Below are positions 54,201 through 60,802 of a stretch of DNA of 64,000 nt, piece by piece. The stretch is from assembly GCA_021806645.1 (NCBI GenBank), contig JAJZQX010000016.1, positions 21,670-85,669 on the forward strand, in the 5' to 3' direction. Within the stretch, counting starts at the first letter, position 1; the number at the start of each line of letters is the position of its first letter. Made by a program: the position numbers and the translations under genes. The notes beneath the pieces are model-generated. The model was not told the DNA's origin and did not search any database. It saw nothing but the letters and a program-made list of their open reading frames with translations. The DNA comes from Myxococcales bacterium. GTDB lineage: Bacteria; Myxococcota; Myxococcia; Myxococcales; Anaeromyxobacteraceae.

Positions 54201-56823
54201 GACCGGCAACGTCACGCAGGTCACCGAGCCCAAGGGAGACGTGCGCGTCTCGACCTACGGCGCGCTCAACCGGCTCGGCACCACCACCTTCACCCAGCAC
54301 GACAAGCCGCTCGGGGTGGTAGTGCCGACCTCGACCACCACCGGGTACGACGGCGACGGCAAGGTGAAGACGGTCATCCAGGTGAAGTCGGTCTCGCGGA
54401 CCTTCCTCGACGTGGACTCCACCGTCACCGAGGTGACCACCGCCGAGCACGACGGCCTGGGGCGTCTCTGGAGGGAGCACCGGTACGACGGGAAGGTGGT
54501 GGAGTACGCCTATGACCTGAAGGGCAACCGGAAGAAGGTCACCGACCCGGACGGCGTCGAGACCTCCTACGACTACGACGCCGCGGACCGGCTCGCCACC
54601 GTCACCACGCCGCGCGGGGCGGCCACCTACGCCCACTGGCCGGACGGCCTGCGCAAGGGCACGTCGCTCCCCAACGGCCTCGGCGAGGGGCGCTGCTACG
54701 ACCCGGCGGGCCGGGTCACGGCCATCGTCACCAGGACCGGGGCGGTGGCCGACACCTGCCCAGACACCCTCCAGGACCAGAGCCGGTTCCGCTACGGCTA
54801 CGACGCCAATGGCAACCGGCTCACGCAGCAGGAGTGGCGGACCGACCCGGCCACGCAGGCGCTGGGAGCCATGGAGGAGACCAGCTACGGGTACGACGCC
54901 GTCGACCGCCTGGTGGGGGTGCAGTACCCCGGCGGGAAGGCGGAGCTCTACCGGCTCGATCCGGTGGGCAACCGGACCGGGGAGCGGGAGCTGTCCGGGG
55001 CCGCGCTGTCGGCCGCCGAGCTGACCTCGTTCGAGCCGCCGGCCGGCGCCACGCTGGTCCGCGACGTCACCGGGACCTTCAACCGGGCCGACTGGCTCAC
55101 GGCGCTGACCGACGCCAAGGACGCGGCCCGCGCCGTCTCGCTCGGCTGGACCGCCTCCGGAGAGCTGCGCACCAAGACCACCGCCACCGTCTCCCGGCAG
55201 CTCACCTGGGACGGCCGCGGCGCCCTCGTCGCCGTCGCCGACAACGGCGTCGAGGTGGGTCGCTACGACTACGACGCCGATGGCCTGCGCGTGAAGCGGC
55301 GCACAGCCGCGGAGAACGTCGAGTACGTCCTCGATGACACCCACGTCATCCAGGAGACCGACGCCAACGTCCTCGAGCACCCGGCCTACCGCCGCTACCA
55401 CTACGGCGCGGAGCCGCTGATGGTGGTGGACGGGGCGAGGGCCCGTTTCATCGGGACGGATGCGCTGGGCTCACCCACCGACCTCACCGGCACGACCGGC
55501 CAGGTGGAGGCGAAGCGGCAGTACGACGCCTGGGGCAGGTACCGGAACGGGACCGCGCCCGGGGCAGGGGAGGCCAAGCTCGGGTTCACCGGGCACCAGT
55601 TCGACCCCGAGACCGGGCTCGTCTACGCGCGGGCCAGGTACTACGACCCCGAGATCGGGAGGTTCATCAGCAGGGATACGTTCGAGATGCCGGTGGAGGG
55701 GGCGCCGCACCTGCACCGATTCATCTACGGCGAGAACCGTCCGACGGTGTACGTGGACGAGAGCGGGCACGTCGTCCCGCTCATCGTGGTCGGGGCGATG
55801 CTCATCGCCGCCAACTGGGATTTCTGGCACCAGCAGAACGTGAACCAGACGGCCTCCGTCGACGACATCTGGAACAAGACGAGCTTCGGCGAGGTCGGCC
55901 TCGCCGCGGCCGGTGGAGGGGCGGCGGCACTCACAGGCGTAGGGGCGGGCGCTCTTGCTGCTGCTGGAGCCGGCGCGCTCGGCGCAGGCGCAGTCGGCAC
56001 GGGCATCGCCGCTGGTGCCGTTGGTGGTGGGGTGACCGCTGGTCTCGACTCCCTCAGCGGCCAGGCCATCGAGGTCGGTGCCGGCAGGGCCGACAGCATC
56101 AACTGGGGCAAGGTCGGAACGGACACCGCGGTCGGCGTCGCGGTCGGTGGTGTGCTCGGAGGCGTGGCCGGAAAGGTCTCGTCGGAACTCGACAAGTTCG
56201 GCAAGGAGCTCGCGGGCGCCGCGGCGAAGGGGTTCCAGGAGGGCGCGGCCGAGGTGGCCGGTATTCGAGGCAGCGCGACAATCGTCGAATCGGCCGTTGC
56301 CCCGGGAGCGGTCGCGGCGCCTCAGGTCGAGCGCGTCTTCTATGTGGATCCTGCAGGGGTAGCCGTGCCGGCACGCCCGGGCTCAGTCTTCAGGGGGACA
56401 GCTGTCACACCCAGTGTCGATGAGGCGATCACGCGCGAGGGCTTCAGGACGGGGATGGCACGAGGGGTTGTCCAAGGCGAAGGGGCAGCGCTCCCACGAA
56501 CAGCATCGCTTGAGGACCGGCTAGTTCAGTACGTCGAAGGCTCGCCCTTCCCGCGCGATGCCGACTTCGTTGGCTTCAAGCGGGTGCCGCACGATGCGCT
56601 GCGCACGGCAGCAGGAACGGGTCGGGCTGTCCTGCGCGACCCGAGTGCATACATGCGCCTTGACGAGGTCGACACGGCTGGGCTTCGCACCATCGACGTG
56701 GAGGCAATGTACCGCGGGCTCGGGCGCGCACCGCGGCCGCCACTCGATGTAAGCGGGGAAGTAGTCGTCGAAGGAAGCGTGCCCCCAATCCATATTCGCA
56801 AGACGAATCGATGGAGGCCGTGA
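45259..56823 (+). CDS. RHS-repeat polymorphic-toxin protein with transglutaminase-like N-terminus
   Basis: A protein of 3,854 residues (GTG start, GTGA overlap with the giant gene). An N-terminal hydrophobic segment (12-34) is the likely export signal. The transglutaminase-like domain (about 285-450) has His418 in HTWAEAF and Asp446 in WVPIDP, but the nucleophile position is Asp330 (GNDVDLA in place of GxCxDxA). Bacterial Ig-like domains follow (935-1171), then DUF6531 (from about 1594: FVKDVSVVDGHLARQF), RHS/YD repeats (1680-3464) and the core end YDPEIGRFISRD. The variable C-terminus has a Gly/Ala-rich hydrophobic stretch, then about 150 residues beginning VFRGT that resemble an ADP-ribosyltransferase fold (inference). 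No PAAR or VgrG, so Sec export rather than type VI is likely. Third-base G/C drops in the tip, as for transferred toxin cassettes. Confidence 0.9.
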   Translation: MRNDVRWKARVVRVAAVLVLVLGLGVAAAVVPPKTNLRPAPAPMVGVAQPDRAVDWTRINDRTQRVRAAQALHQLGGAERVMAPDARELLRRAVSAAGPAPTGLQRVAFPSAPAADEAERFSTVSASLEEAMRQLAAAGMTARRRLAEFADHLEREGRSGGVRERARLHAGEAARTLASLQGIAAGAREALAARRGSWSERLSYYGLQLRGDSLQARLSRLAAALEATAPVEPVLGAELSYVEGGGPAASFPSTQIVPAYAAAAAASGSALEDTTQGREIEDGPELRAKAATLRTAKAAYEFVKSQAKQEWYAGGLKGTTETLRDLRGNDVDLAGLLIALLRAQGTPARYVQGTIELPAWRMADLLGLLTAAEQVQASQGGGLAPPVETRLFRALSAAGITVQPVVSGGRVTAVRWLHTWAEAFVPYADYRGAGRGAGARQWVPIDPVIQGGAKLAATPPAEDVFSATGLTADELQDRYLGTSGEGSPLQLFRSVIEERLAQRRPGLTYTQLLRTVEAVPEPLPFLPGSLPFTVVSTHAEYAFLPEADKHRVRIQVADAAGPFLDVTVPTHQLAGRRTLLTFEPATDDDRYAIDSAGGIYQVAAAAVAVKPLLTVGGQVAGQATRAVGLGAKLRWSFELLLPGGGSRPIENGLIAGNVVAIGVGSPVNRFDPARDEAETFDSPAGSFLYRIAADYANGWTEGEDELARLLQVAAIRPTANVVFVSNKLVVDEALGVVRRLIWKGIQIDADHRALQPVELLAGRGRDLLQLSGLEGSYQEARVLTAATTEEAISAATVIQEARRQGVEVLRLRGGSPALARLVTTPPVQREVLDQLARGREVIIPATDLTIRDWTGAGFIARDTATGEGGYFLSGIISGGQTIVSPLSWTDKALVDTLGNPTQQQPETDLSKVARIIKVSGDFQRTTVGSTAPKPIRVLVTTLAGRPVLGAPVTFRAVGGAKAKLLMAGTGVGSDLPLSVTTNGQGYAEAYVTADQVILNAAVVEIRTPNDALVGANEVMAEVVGPSGSIAVPQPFVITGTPDVPAIIELPCSLLGSPGNLCARRYPVGIQLGQALWARVVDKYGNRLANQRLTWSSNGPAGLFVNLALADAAGPKVLDPNDPALTPTLSLITGTDGLATTDFVPGMVGRLTLNVTQGTISAGFGLDAEEPAADERFIFRLKSRLQYSFAGVRGMAFQAPMGGQVLAWSGSPSKPWVPITGREPGMPKVFVQMKVWDVTSVVSGAGNGTFVRSETHAPTDVLPGLAGDPREDDTTAMFWPSYEVEGVQRVVFSATITKPNSGPVELRDTYFLDAISRAPAIKRFRVLPGAVEVPTDALGAAGPDDLAVVFKVNNPASFPIYARVLQLPQASGETLVDVPPPDVAPRHPLDPSLIRLLPELTTSLRLGVRPSTKGGAVELELIADDPTGPGALLALKAADRRIELPPAGFNLLGSGTKVRAEIIVPVRNFESTATPPPGENAPPTATEDPILVPGRLTLHLKGAGQVTLSVNGVDVGGAEVVADVLGIAASFAPLGTLPPPVLTAQGGFLFVLQPNLSASEVTARFVPADGSPPSEQTWPFITEVTDAGALPIGHTFVKDVSVVDGHLARQFTDLSVPGRGAGLAFTRSYTSRGSESGPLGRGWTHSWRSWVTRSTQGAKLRYLVAGGEGTGQVFDCTAGPCRNQRGFHGTLQPSQAEVVYTAPNGVKHHYGRLDAGPRGERYWLTSIEDPRGNVTTLEYGSSPEVLRVWEPGNRRVLQLTYSTPSGNEGPQLDHVELLSNPGADPANPSLLPIDDDGPCVAFGYDAYHNLAVASRRGAGCAASGVQFRSESFEYVASDNPVISDNLLRYTNPDGRVVEYQWYSAADAISGESQFLLMGDKVERVKAVKELSAVGPTVVTSFDFRMKQLQVAQFGQVQPMYETWVTGPRPGVPPTVYRLDPYGASAQVERPVSPGQVAAKQTRWDPVHIRPLLEQDPLGRQTSFAYDVRGNLIERRVTTSLPAGAPATLEAVKRDGVEVAATIERWAYDPQYGGETCHVDPEGRVSVTSYELGLPKAKTGFATPLTAAQVAGEGTCEAMAALVTPSPRDQIVEHAYCTTDTCTLPLGARRGDLQWRVEHGRGADQGFRRIVAGEYDLYGYPRLTTADPGGASVVTTTVFDGRGRLTDLSDSTGHHTATWFDGLDRPKQIDRFNTVGGSPGERRTLTYYDGGALQTEQVERAGGGGGLLARTIGLDGLGRPSVFSEKDLVSGLTLTSTVEYDEAGNKEVVTDRRGVRTRTVFDHGDRPVETWVSVRSQERPRFEVDGGDVTRFDLEQRVFRAGFDVAGNKVWESDLHGHQTDYTLDTLYRVVRVTQPQTVDESGAPVRYQVARAYDLVGNKVLETDGNGNSTRYVYDFGNRTSVITDALGRSVSRDYDGTGALRVEKTLVGGVEQVRRELTYDGLGRPLDTTETWAVSSGTRSRSSSTRYDDVAHRVLSRDVRGVVTVRKLDDLDRVFSETADTTDGLLGRTFASTPAVVAETSFEYDAMGRQTAIVDALGRRTDEHIDAFGRVTSRVRPMGVTETFRYDGEGQLVERQDGRGVHWKTYRDPLGRVTMESVIEVDASELALKRSQYTDDVAPLVYEFDARGNLTTRTLDALHREVKVVDAEGGTVETRHDAVNRRRASDPRKYQTWLAYDAVNRPTGQEDHAPGGGLLYTQTTSYRDAPREEEHVSRAGLTTLTTHDGLGRAVRVERSGTGDDGAKLTAADVSEFDAAGNLTLKTDANGHATRYELDGLGRKVAETLADGTAVAARTTSTYDKVGNRLEVKGPRGSWAYDLHQDYDDLNRPVRTVDATGAVTTTAFDAGGNKVCELRPSGGDLLGAGGAARLTIDALQSQACGKPASTGFTYDELGKLTGVETASGLTTFVYDEARNLVAKQDANAHLTIYAYDRANRRTDEWQQLDAQARLTSRSQVAALQRTVLPDAGFTTGTLHWSASYDLTGNVTQVTEPKGDVRVSTYGALNRLGTTTFTQHDKPLGVVVPTSTTTGYDGDGKVKTVIQVKSVSRTFLDVDSTVTEVTTAEHDGLGRLWREHRYDGKVVEYAYDLKGNRKKVTDPDGVETSYDYDAADRLATVTTPRGAATYAHWPDGLRKGTSLPNGLGEGRCYDPAGRVTAIVTRTGAVADTCPDTLQDQSRFRYGYDANGNRLTQQEWRTDPATQALGAMEETSYGYDAVDRLVGVQYPGGKAELYRLDPVGNRTGERELSGAALSAAELTSFEPPAGATLVRDVTGTFNRADWLTALTDAKDAARAVSLGWTASGELRTKTTATVSRQLTWDGRGALVAVADNGVEVGRYDYDADGLRVKRRTAAENVEYVLDDTHVIQETDANVLEHPAYRRYHYGAEPLMVVDGARARFIGTDALGSPTDLTGTTGQVEAKRQYDAWGRYRNGTAPGAGEAKLGFTGHQFDPETGLVYARARYYDPEIGRFISRDTFEMPVEGAPHLHRFIYGENRPTVYVDESGHVVPLIVVGAMLIAANWDFWHQQNVNQTASVDDIWNKTSFGEVGLAAAGGGAAALTGVGAGALAAAGAGALGAGAVGTGIAAGAVGGGVTAGLDSLSGQAIEVGAGRADSINWGKVGTDTAVGVAVGGVLGGVAGKVSSELDKFGKELAGAAAKGFQEGAAEVAGIRGSATIVESAVAPGAVAAPQVERVFYVDPAGVAVPARPGSVFRGTAVTPSVDEAITREGFRTGMARGVVQGEGAALPRTASLEDRLVQYVEGSPFPRDADFVGFKRVPHDALRTAAGTGRAVLRDPSAYMRLDEVDTAGLRTIDVEAMYRGLGRAPRPPLDVSGEVVVEGSVPPIHIRKTNRWRP
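53666..55583 (+). repeat. RHS-core duplication, copy A (1,918 bp)
   Basis: By eye, and by identical translations in several frames, this stretch shows no difference from 57198-59115, at a constant offset of 3,532 bp. It encodes residues 2803-3441 of the first RHS protein, the C-terminal part of the RHS shell. It begins at a shared accggctcgagg and ends at the G/C difference at 55584/59116. Confidence 0.93.
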
Positions 56824-56825
56824 TC

Positions 56826-57074
56826 GTGAATACCTGGAACCGCCTGGGGCCCGGCAGCCCCGATGAAGTGGTGCGGCATCAAAGAACATTCCCTGACGGC
56901 ACCGACGTCGTTCTTGCCATTCGTCGCGTCGGTGGGAGCTATGAAGTCACATCAACCGCCGAATCGAGGACTAGTGGCCCGGCAGTAGCGTCGCACGGCA
57001 GTTTCGCGACGCTCGCCGAGGCTACGTGGAAACTCGAGGAAGAGGCCGCGGCGTGGGAGCGAGATCTCAGCTGA
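56826..57074 (+). CDS. Putative immunity protein for the first RHS toxin
   Basis: An 82-residue acidic protein (NTWNRLGPGSPDEVVRHQ ... KLEEEAAAWERDLS) with no signal peptide. I do not recognise the family; the role is inferred from position directly after a toxin tip. The GTG at 56826 is preferred because TGGAGG (56812-56817) sits 8 bases upstream; an in-frame ATG at 56811 inside the RHS gene end is the alternative. The start follows the RHS stop (56821-56823) by 2 bases. Its end overlaps the next RHS gene. Lower GC than the surrounding genes. Confidence 0.65.
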   Translation: MNTWNRLGPGSPDEVVRHQRTFPDGTDVVLAIRRVGGSYEVTSTAESRTSGPAVASHGSFATLAEATWKLEEEAAAWERDLS

Positions 57075-60000
57075 GGGCGAACGGAGTCCGGACAAGGTTC
57101 TTCCGGACCAGCCTCTTGCTTGCGGCGCTGACGGGCGCACTCGTCCTGGTCGCCCCTCCCGCCGTGGCCGACGGCAGGGGTCACTTGGCCGTCGTGCACC
57201 GGCTCGAGGTGAAGGGCCCTCGCGGGAGCTGGGCCTACGACCTCCACCAGGACTACGACGACCTCAACCGCCCGGTGCGCACGGTGGACGCCACCGGCGC
57301 GGTGACGACGACGGCCTTCGATGCGGGAGGCAACAAGGTCTGCGAGCTGCGGCCCTCGGGCGGCGATCTGCTGGGCGCTGGCGGGGCGGCCCGGTTGACC
57401 ATCGACGCCCTCCAGTCCCAGGCCTGCGGCAAGCCGGCCAGCACCGGCTTCACCTACGACGAGCTCGGGAAGCTCACCGGGGTGGAGACCGCCTCCGGCT
57501 TGACCACCTTCGTCTACGACGAAGCCCGCAACCTCGTCGCCAAGCAGGACGCGAACGCCCACCTCACGATCTACGCCTACGATCGCGCCAACCGCCGCAC
57601 CGACGAGTGGCAGCAGCTCGACGCGCAGGCCCGGCTCACGAGCCGGAGCCAGGTGGCGGCGCTGCAGCGCACCGTCCTTCCGGACGCCGGCTTCACGACC
57701 GGCACGCTCCACTGGAGCGCCAGCTACGACCTGACCGGCAACGTCACGCAGGTCACCGAGCCCAAGGGAGACGTGCGCGTCTCGACCTACGGCGCGCTCA
57801 ACCGGCTCGGCACCACCACCTTCACCCAGCACGACAAGCCGCTCGGGGTGGTAGTGCCGACCTCGACCACCACCGGGTACGACGGCGACGGCAAGGTGAA
57901 GACGGTCATCCAGGTGAAGTCGGTCTCGCGGACCTTCCTCGACGTGGACTCCACCGTCACCGAGGTGACCACCGCCGAGCACGACGGCCTGGGGCGTCTC
58001 TGGAGGGAGCACCGGTACGACGGGAAGGTGGTGGAGTACGCCTATGACCTGAAGGGCAACCGGAAGAAGGTCACCGACCCGGACGGCGTCGAGACCTCCT
58101 ACGACTACGACGCCGCGGACCGGCTCGCCACCGTCACCACGCCGCGCGGGGCGGCCACCTACGCCCACTGGCCGGACGGCCTGCGCAAGGGCACGTCGCT
58201 CCCCAACGGCCTCGGCGAGGGGCGCTGCTACGACCCGGCGGGCCGGGTCACGGCCATCGTCACCAGGACCGGGGCGGTGGCCGACACCTGCCCAGACACC
58301 CTCCAGGACCAGAGCCGGTTCCGCTACGGCTACGACGCCAATGGCAACCGGCTCACGCAGCAGGAGTGGCGGACCGACCCGGCCACGCAGGCGCTGGGAG
58401 CCATGGAGGAGACCAGCTACGGGTACGACGCCGTCGACCGCCTGGTGGGGGTGCAGTACCCCGGCGGGAAGGCGGAGCTCTACCGGCTCGATCCGGTGGG
58501 CAACCGGACCGGGGAGCGGGAGCTGTCCGGGGCCGCGCTGTCGGCCGCCGAGCTGACCTCGTTCGAGCCGCCGGCCGGCGCCACGCTGGTCCGCGACGTC
58601 ACCGGGACCTTCAACCGGGCCGACTGGCTCACGGCGCTGACCGACGCCAAGGACGCGGCCCGCGCCGTCTCGCTCGGCTGGACCGCCTCCGGAGAGCTGC
58701 GCACCAAGACCACCGCCACCGTCTCCCGGCAGCTCACCTGGGACGGCCGCGGCGCCCTCGTCGCCGTCGCCGACAACGGCGTCGAGGTGGGTCGCTACGA
58801 CTACGACGCCGATGGCCTGCGCGTGAAGCGGCGCACAGCCGCGGAGAACGTCGAGTACGTCCTCGATGACACCCACGTCATCCAGGAGACCGACGCCAAC
58901 GTCCTCGAGCACCCGGCCTACCGCCGCTACCACTACGGCGCGGAGCCGCTGATGGTGGTGGACGGGGCGAGGGCCCGTTTCATCGGGACGGATGCGCTGG
59001 GCTCACCCACCGACCTCACCGGCACGACCGGCCAGGTGGAGGCGAAGCGGCAGTACGACGCCTGGGGCAGGTACCGGAACGGGACCGCGCCCGGGGCAGG
59101 GGAGGCCAAGCTCGGCTTCACGGGGCACCAGTTCGACCCGGAGACCGGGCTCGTGTACGCAAGGGCCAGGTACTACGACCCGGAGATCGGGAGGTTTGTC
59201 TCTAGGGACTCCTACGAGGGCACGCTCGGGGACGCGCCGAGCTTGCATCGGTTTGCTTACTCCGCCGCCAATCCGCTCCGGTACACGGACGCCACCGGCA
59301 ACGTTTACGACGACCTGCTTCCTACGGAGAGGAAGCAGATTCAGCAGGACAATCAGGAACGGCGCGCCGATCTTGAGACGCAGTGCTCGGGAGGGAACGG
59401 TGGAGTCTGCGAGCAGATCCGCCAAGAGGACATCCAGGCGGCCGTGATGGTTGGCCCTGCCGCGGTGGTCTCGGGTGCAGCACTCCTGTCGGTCCTGGCG
59501 CCAGCTGGGTCGGCAGCAACGACTGAGGTTGTCACCAAGCTAGCCCCGCCGGTGAAGGGCGCGATGGCCGGCACGCTTGGGTTCCTGGCGCGCAATGGCC
59601 AGCGCGCCGCCGACTGGTTGCAGACGGCACTGGGATGCGCGGATTCACAGAGCGTCGGGGGCTGTGCTGTTTCGGTCATTTCCCACGGGGCTCGCGAGCG
59701 CGCCTACCGAAGTGGAACGGCATCGCGCCCGCCCGGTCCAGAGACGGTTGAGAAGGCTTCGTCTGCGCCCAGCACCGCCCGAGTCACCGACGAAGTGCCT
59801 GGGGGACCGTCTGGTGGCAGCTCGGCCTCTGGCAATACGCAAGGGCCGGCCGCAATGGCGCGGTCGGTTCCTGGACCCGTTCGGCGCAGCTTGGGTGCGG
59901 CGGCGGCAGATGATCCAGCGCTGGTCGCGGATGGTAGGTCACCGCACGCGCCCGGCGACGTCGTCGACGAGGCAATCATCGTGCGCGGCGGAACGAAGCC

Positions 60001-60262
60001 GATGCCAAAGCCCGGTGAAGTGTTCTCCGGTGCCCAGGGGTCCACACTTGCAGAAGCTGGAACCGGCGTGCCTCATGGAACGATTCGTCACACGACCGCA
60101 GGCAAGATCAGGGAGCGTGGCGGGTCGATCGAAGTTGCGCCTGAGCCGACGCGCGAGGGGAGCGTCAACTATCGTCACGTGAACGTGTGCGAGGCGGGCG
60201 ACGCCAGCTGCTTCTCAGAGCCCATGCCGAACCCGGCTCCGGCGAGTGACCGCATTCGATAG
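57053..60262 (+). CDS. Second RHS toxin protein, chimeric, with short N-terminus
   Basis: A protein of 1,069 residues from the GTG at 57053 (GAGGAAGAGG 7 bases upstream), overlapping the immunity gene by 22 bases. The N-terminus is a Sec signal peptide (FRTSLLLAALTGALVLVAPP). Only about 10 residues later it enters an RHS core identical to residues 2803-3441 of the upstream RHS protein. After the core end (YDPEIGRFVSRD) comes a new tip: a hydrophobic pre-toxin segment, a Pro/Ser/Gly linker and a C-terminal domain with His residues in PHGTIRHTTAGKIR and NYRHVNV, near APEPTREG. That domain looks like a recurrent polymorphic-toxin nuclease tip; the exact fold is not certain. It lacks the transglutaminase-like, Ig-like and DUF6531 parts of its neighbour. 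Confidence 0.88.
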   Translation: MGARSQLRANGVRTRFFRTSLLLAALTGALVLVAPPAVADGRGHLAVVHRLEVKGPRGSWAYDLHQDYDDLNRPVRTVDATGAVTTTAFDAGGNKVCELRPSGGDLLGAGGAARLTIDALQSQACGKPASTGFTYDELGKLTGVETASGLTTFVYDEARNLVAKQDANAHLTIYAYDRANRRTDEWQQLDAQARLTSRSQVAALQRTVLPDAGFTTGTLHWSASYDLTGNVTQVTEPKGDVRVSTYGALNRLGTTTFTQHDKPLGVVVPTSTTTGYDGDGKVKTVIQVKSVSRTFLDVDSTVTEVTTAEHDGLGRLWREHRYDGKVVEYAYDLKGNRKKVTDPDGVETSYDYDAADRLATVTTPRGAATYAHWPDGLRKGTSLPNGLGEGRCYDPAGRVTAIVTRTGAVADTCPDTLQDQSRFRYGYDANGNRLTQQEWRTDPATQALGAMEETSYGYDAVDRLVGVQYPGGKAELYRLDPVGNRTGERELSGAALSAAELTSFEPPAGATLVRDVTGTFNRADWLTALTDAKDAARAVSLGWTASGELRTKTTATVSRQLTWDGRGALVAVADNGVEVGRYDYDADGLRVKRRTAAENVEYVLDDTHVIQETDANVLEHPAYRRYHYGAEPLMVVDGARARFIGTDALGSPTDLTGTTGQVEAKRQYDAWGRYRNGTAPGAGEAKLGFTGHQFDPETGLVYARARYYDPEIGRFVSRDSYEGTLGDAPSLHRFAYSAANPLRYTDATGNVYDDLLPTERKQIQQDNQERRADLETQCSGGNGGVCEQIRQEDIQAAVMVGPAAVVSGAALLSVLAPAGSAATTEVVTKLAPPVKGAMAGTLGFLARNGQRAADWLQTALGCADSQSVGGCAVSVISHGARERAYRSGTASRPPGPETVEKASSAPSTARVTDEVPGGPSGGSSASGNTQGPAAMARSVPGPVRRSLGAAAADDPALVADGRSPHAPGDVVDEAIIVRGGTKPMPKPGEVFSGAQGSTLAEAGTGVPHGTIRHTTAGKIRERGGSIEVAPEPTREGSVNYRHVNVCEAGDASCFSEPMPNPAPASDRIR
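57198..59115 (+). repeat. RHS-core duplication, copy B (1,918 bp)
   Basis: Copy of 53666-55583 with no difference seen. Immediately after 59115 the two genes still encode the same residues for about 27 codons but with several synonymous changes, then diverge completely. The right breakpoint therefore lies inside a conserved core from a different RHS gene. Confidence 0.93.
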
Positions 60263-60272
60263 GGGTGCATGG

Positions 60273-60578
60273 ATGAAGTGGCTACCGATCATCTACCGCG
60301 ATTTCTACGACGTGCCGAGAGCGTTCGCGGCGACTGCACGCGGGGGCTGGCTGCTCTTCGATTGCATGTTCGACGTGGCGGCCGATGAGTACGAAAGCGA
60401 GTACTCGGTCTACGCCTTGCCTGGCCCACCGCCGGCGGAGGGCTCGTGGTCTCAGCTCGCCTCCTTGGGTAAGGCGCGTGGCCGAATCGCCGTGTCGAGC
60501 GTGACCTTCGATTCGACTAGGCGGAAGTTCGTGAGCGAAGAGTCAATCGAGTCACTGCTCGGGTCGACGACGCCTTGA
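60273..60578 (+). CDS. Putative immunity protein for the second RHS toxin
   Basis: A 101-residue protein starting MKWLPIIYRDFYDVPRAF, with LFDCMFD and an acidic DEYESEYSVYALP strand. The pattern agrees with small proteins I recall being encoded after the same HGTIR/RHVNV-type toxin tip, so immunity is likely. The ATG at 60273 is chosen for AGGGG at 60261-60265; a GTG at 60246 would overlap the toxin end. It starts 10 bases after the toxin stop. GC is lower than in the flanking genes, as is typical for exchanged toxin/immunity cassettes. Last gene of the 33-kb chain. Confidence 0.72.
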   Translation: MKWLPIIYRDFYDVPRAFAATARGGWLLFDCMFDVAADEYESEYSVYALPGPPPAEGSWSQLASLGKARGRIAVSSVTFDSTRRKFVSEESIESLLGSTTP

Positions 60579-60591
60579 CTGTGGGAAGCCG

Positions 60592-60607
60592 AGCGGGACC
60601 GCTTTTT
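60592..60607 (+). terminator. Weak stem with T-run after the RHS operon
   Basis: The sequence agcg-ggac-cgct followed by TTTT lies 14 bases after the last immunity gene stop. The stem is short (4 bp plus a possible G-U), but the run of five Ts is rare in this genome, which supports a terminator. Confidence 0.35.
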
Positions 60608-60802
60608 GGAGGTTCACGCGCGTTTCCGACCTTCGCTCGAGACAGCCAAGCTCGCCCCTTCGAGGAAACGAGTGGTTCCTCGGCCCGCGGGCGCCGGATT
60701 GCCGGGGAGCGGACACGAGTTGATGGTAACTCCTCGCTCTGCCCCGTCGTGACCTGACGGGCGACACCGAGCACCCTGACGCCCTTCGACCAGGAGGGCG
60801 AG
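60608..60802. other. Gap between RHS operon and IS66 remnant
   Basis: No gene seen. It contains inverted repeats cgaggaa/ttcctcg (60661-60682) and cccgtc/gacggg (60743-60761). One of these may lie at the left end of the IS66-type element, but I cannot place its terminal repeat. Confidence 0.4.

Noticed and set aside
45259..56823. Type VI secretion-linked RHS effector
   Set aside because: No PAAR motif, VgrG, chaperone or Hcp gene; N-terminus is a membrane/export segment.
53395..58933. Pair of about 665-residue minus-strand frames in the RHS cores
   Set aside because: They are identical because the DNA is duplicated; the plus strand encodes clear RHS repeats.
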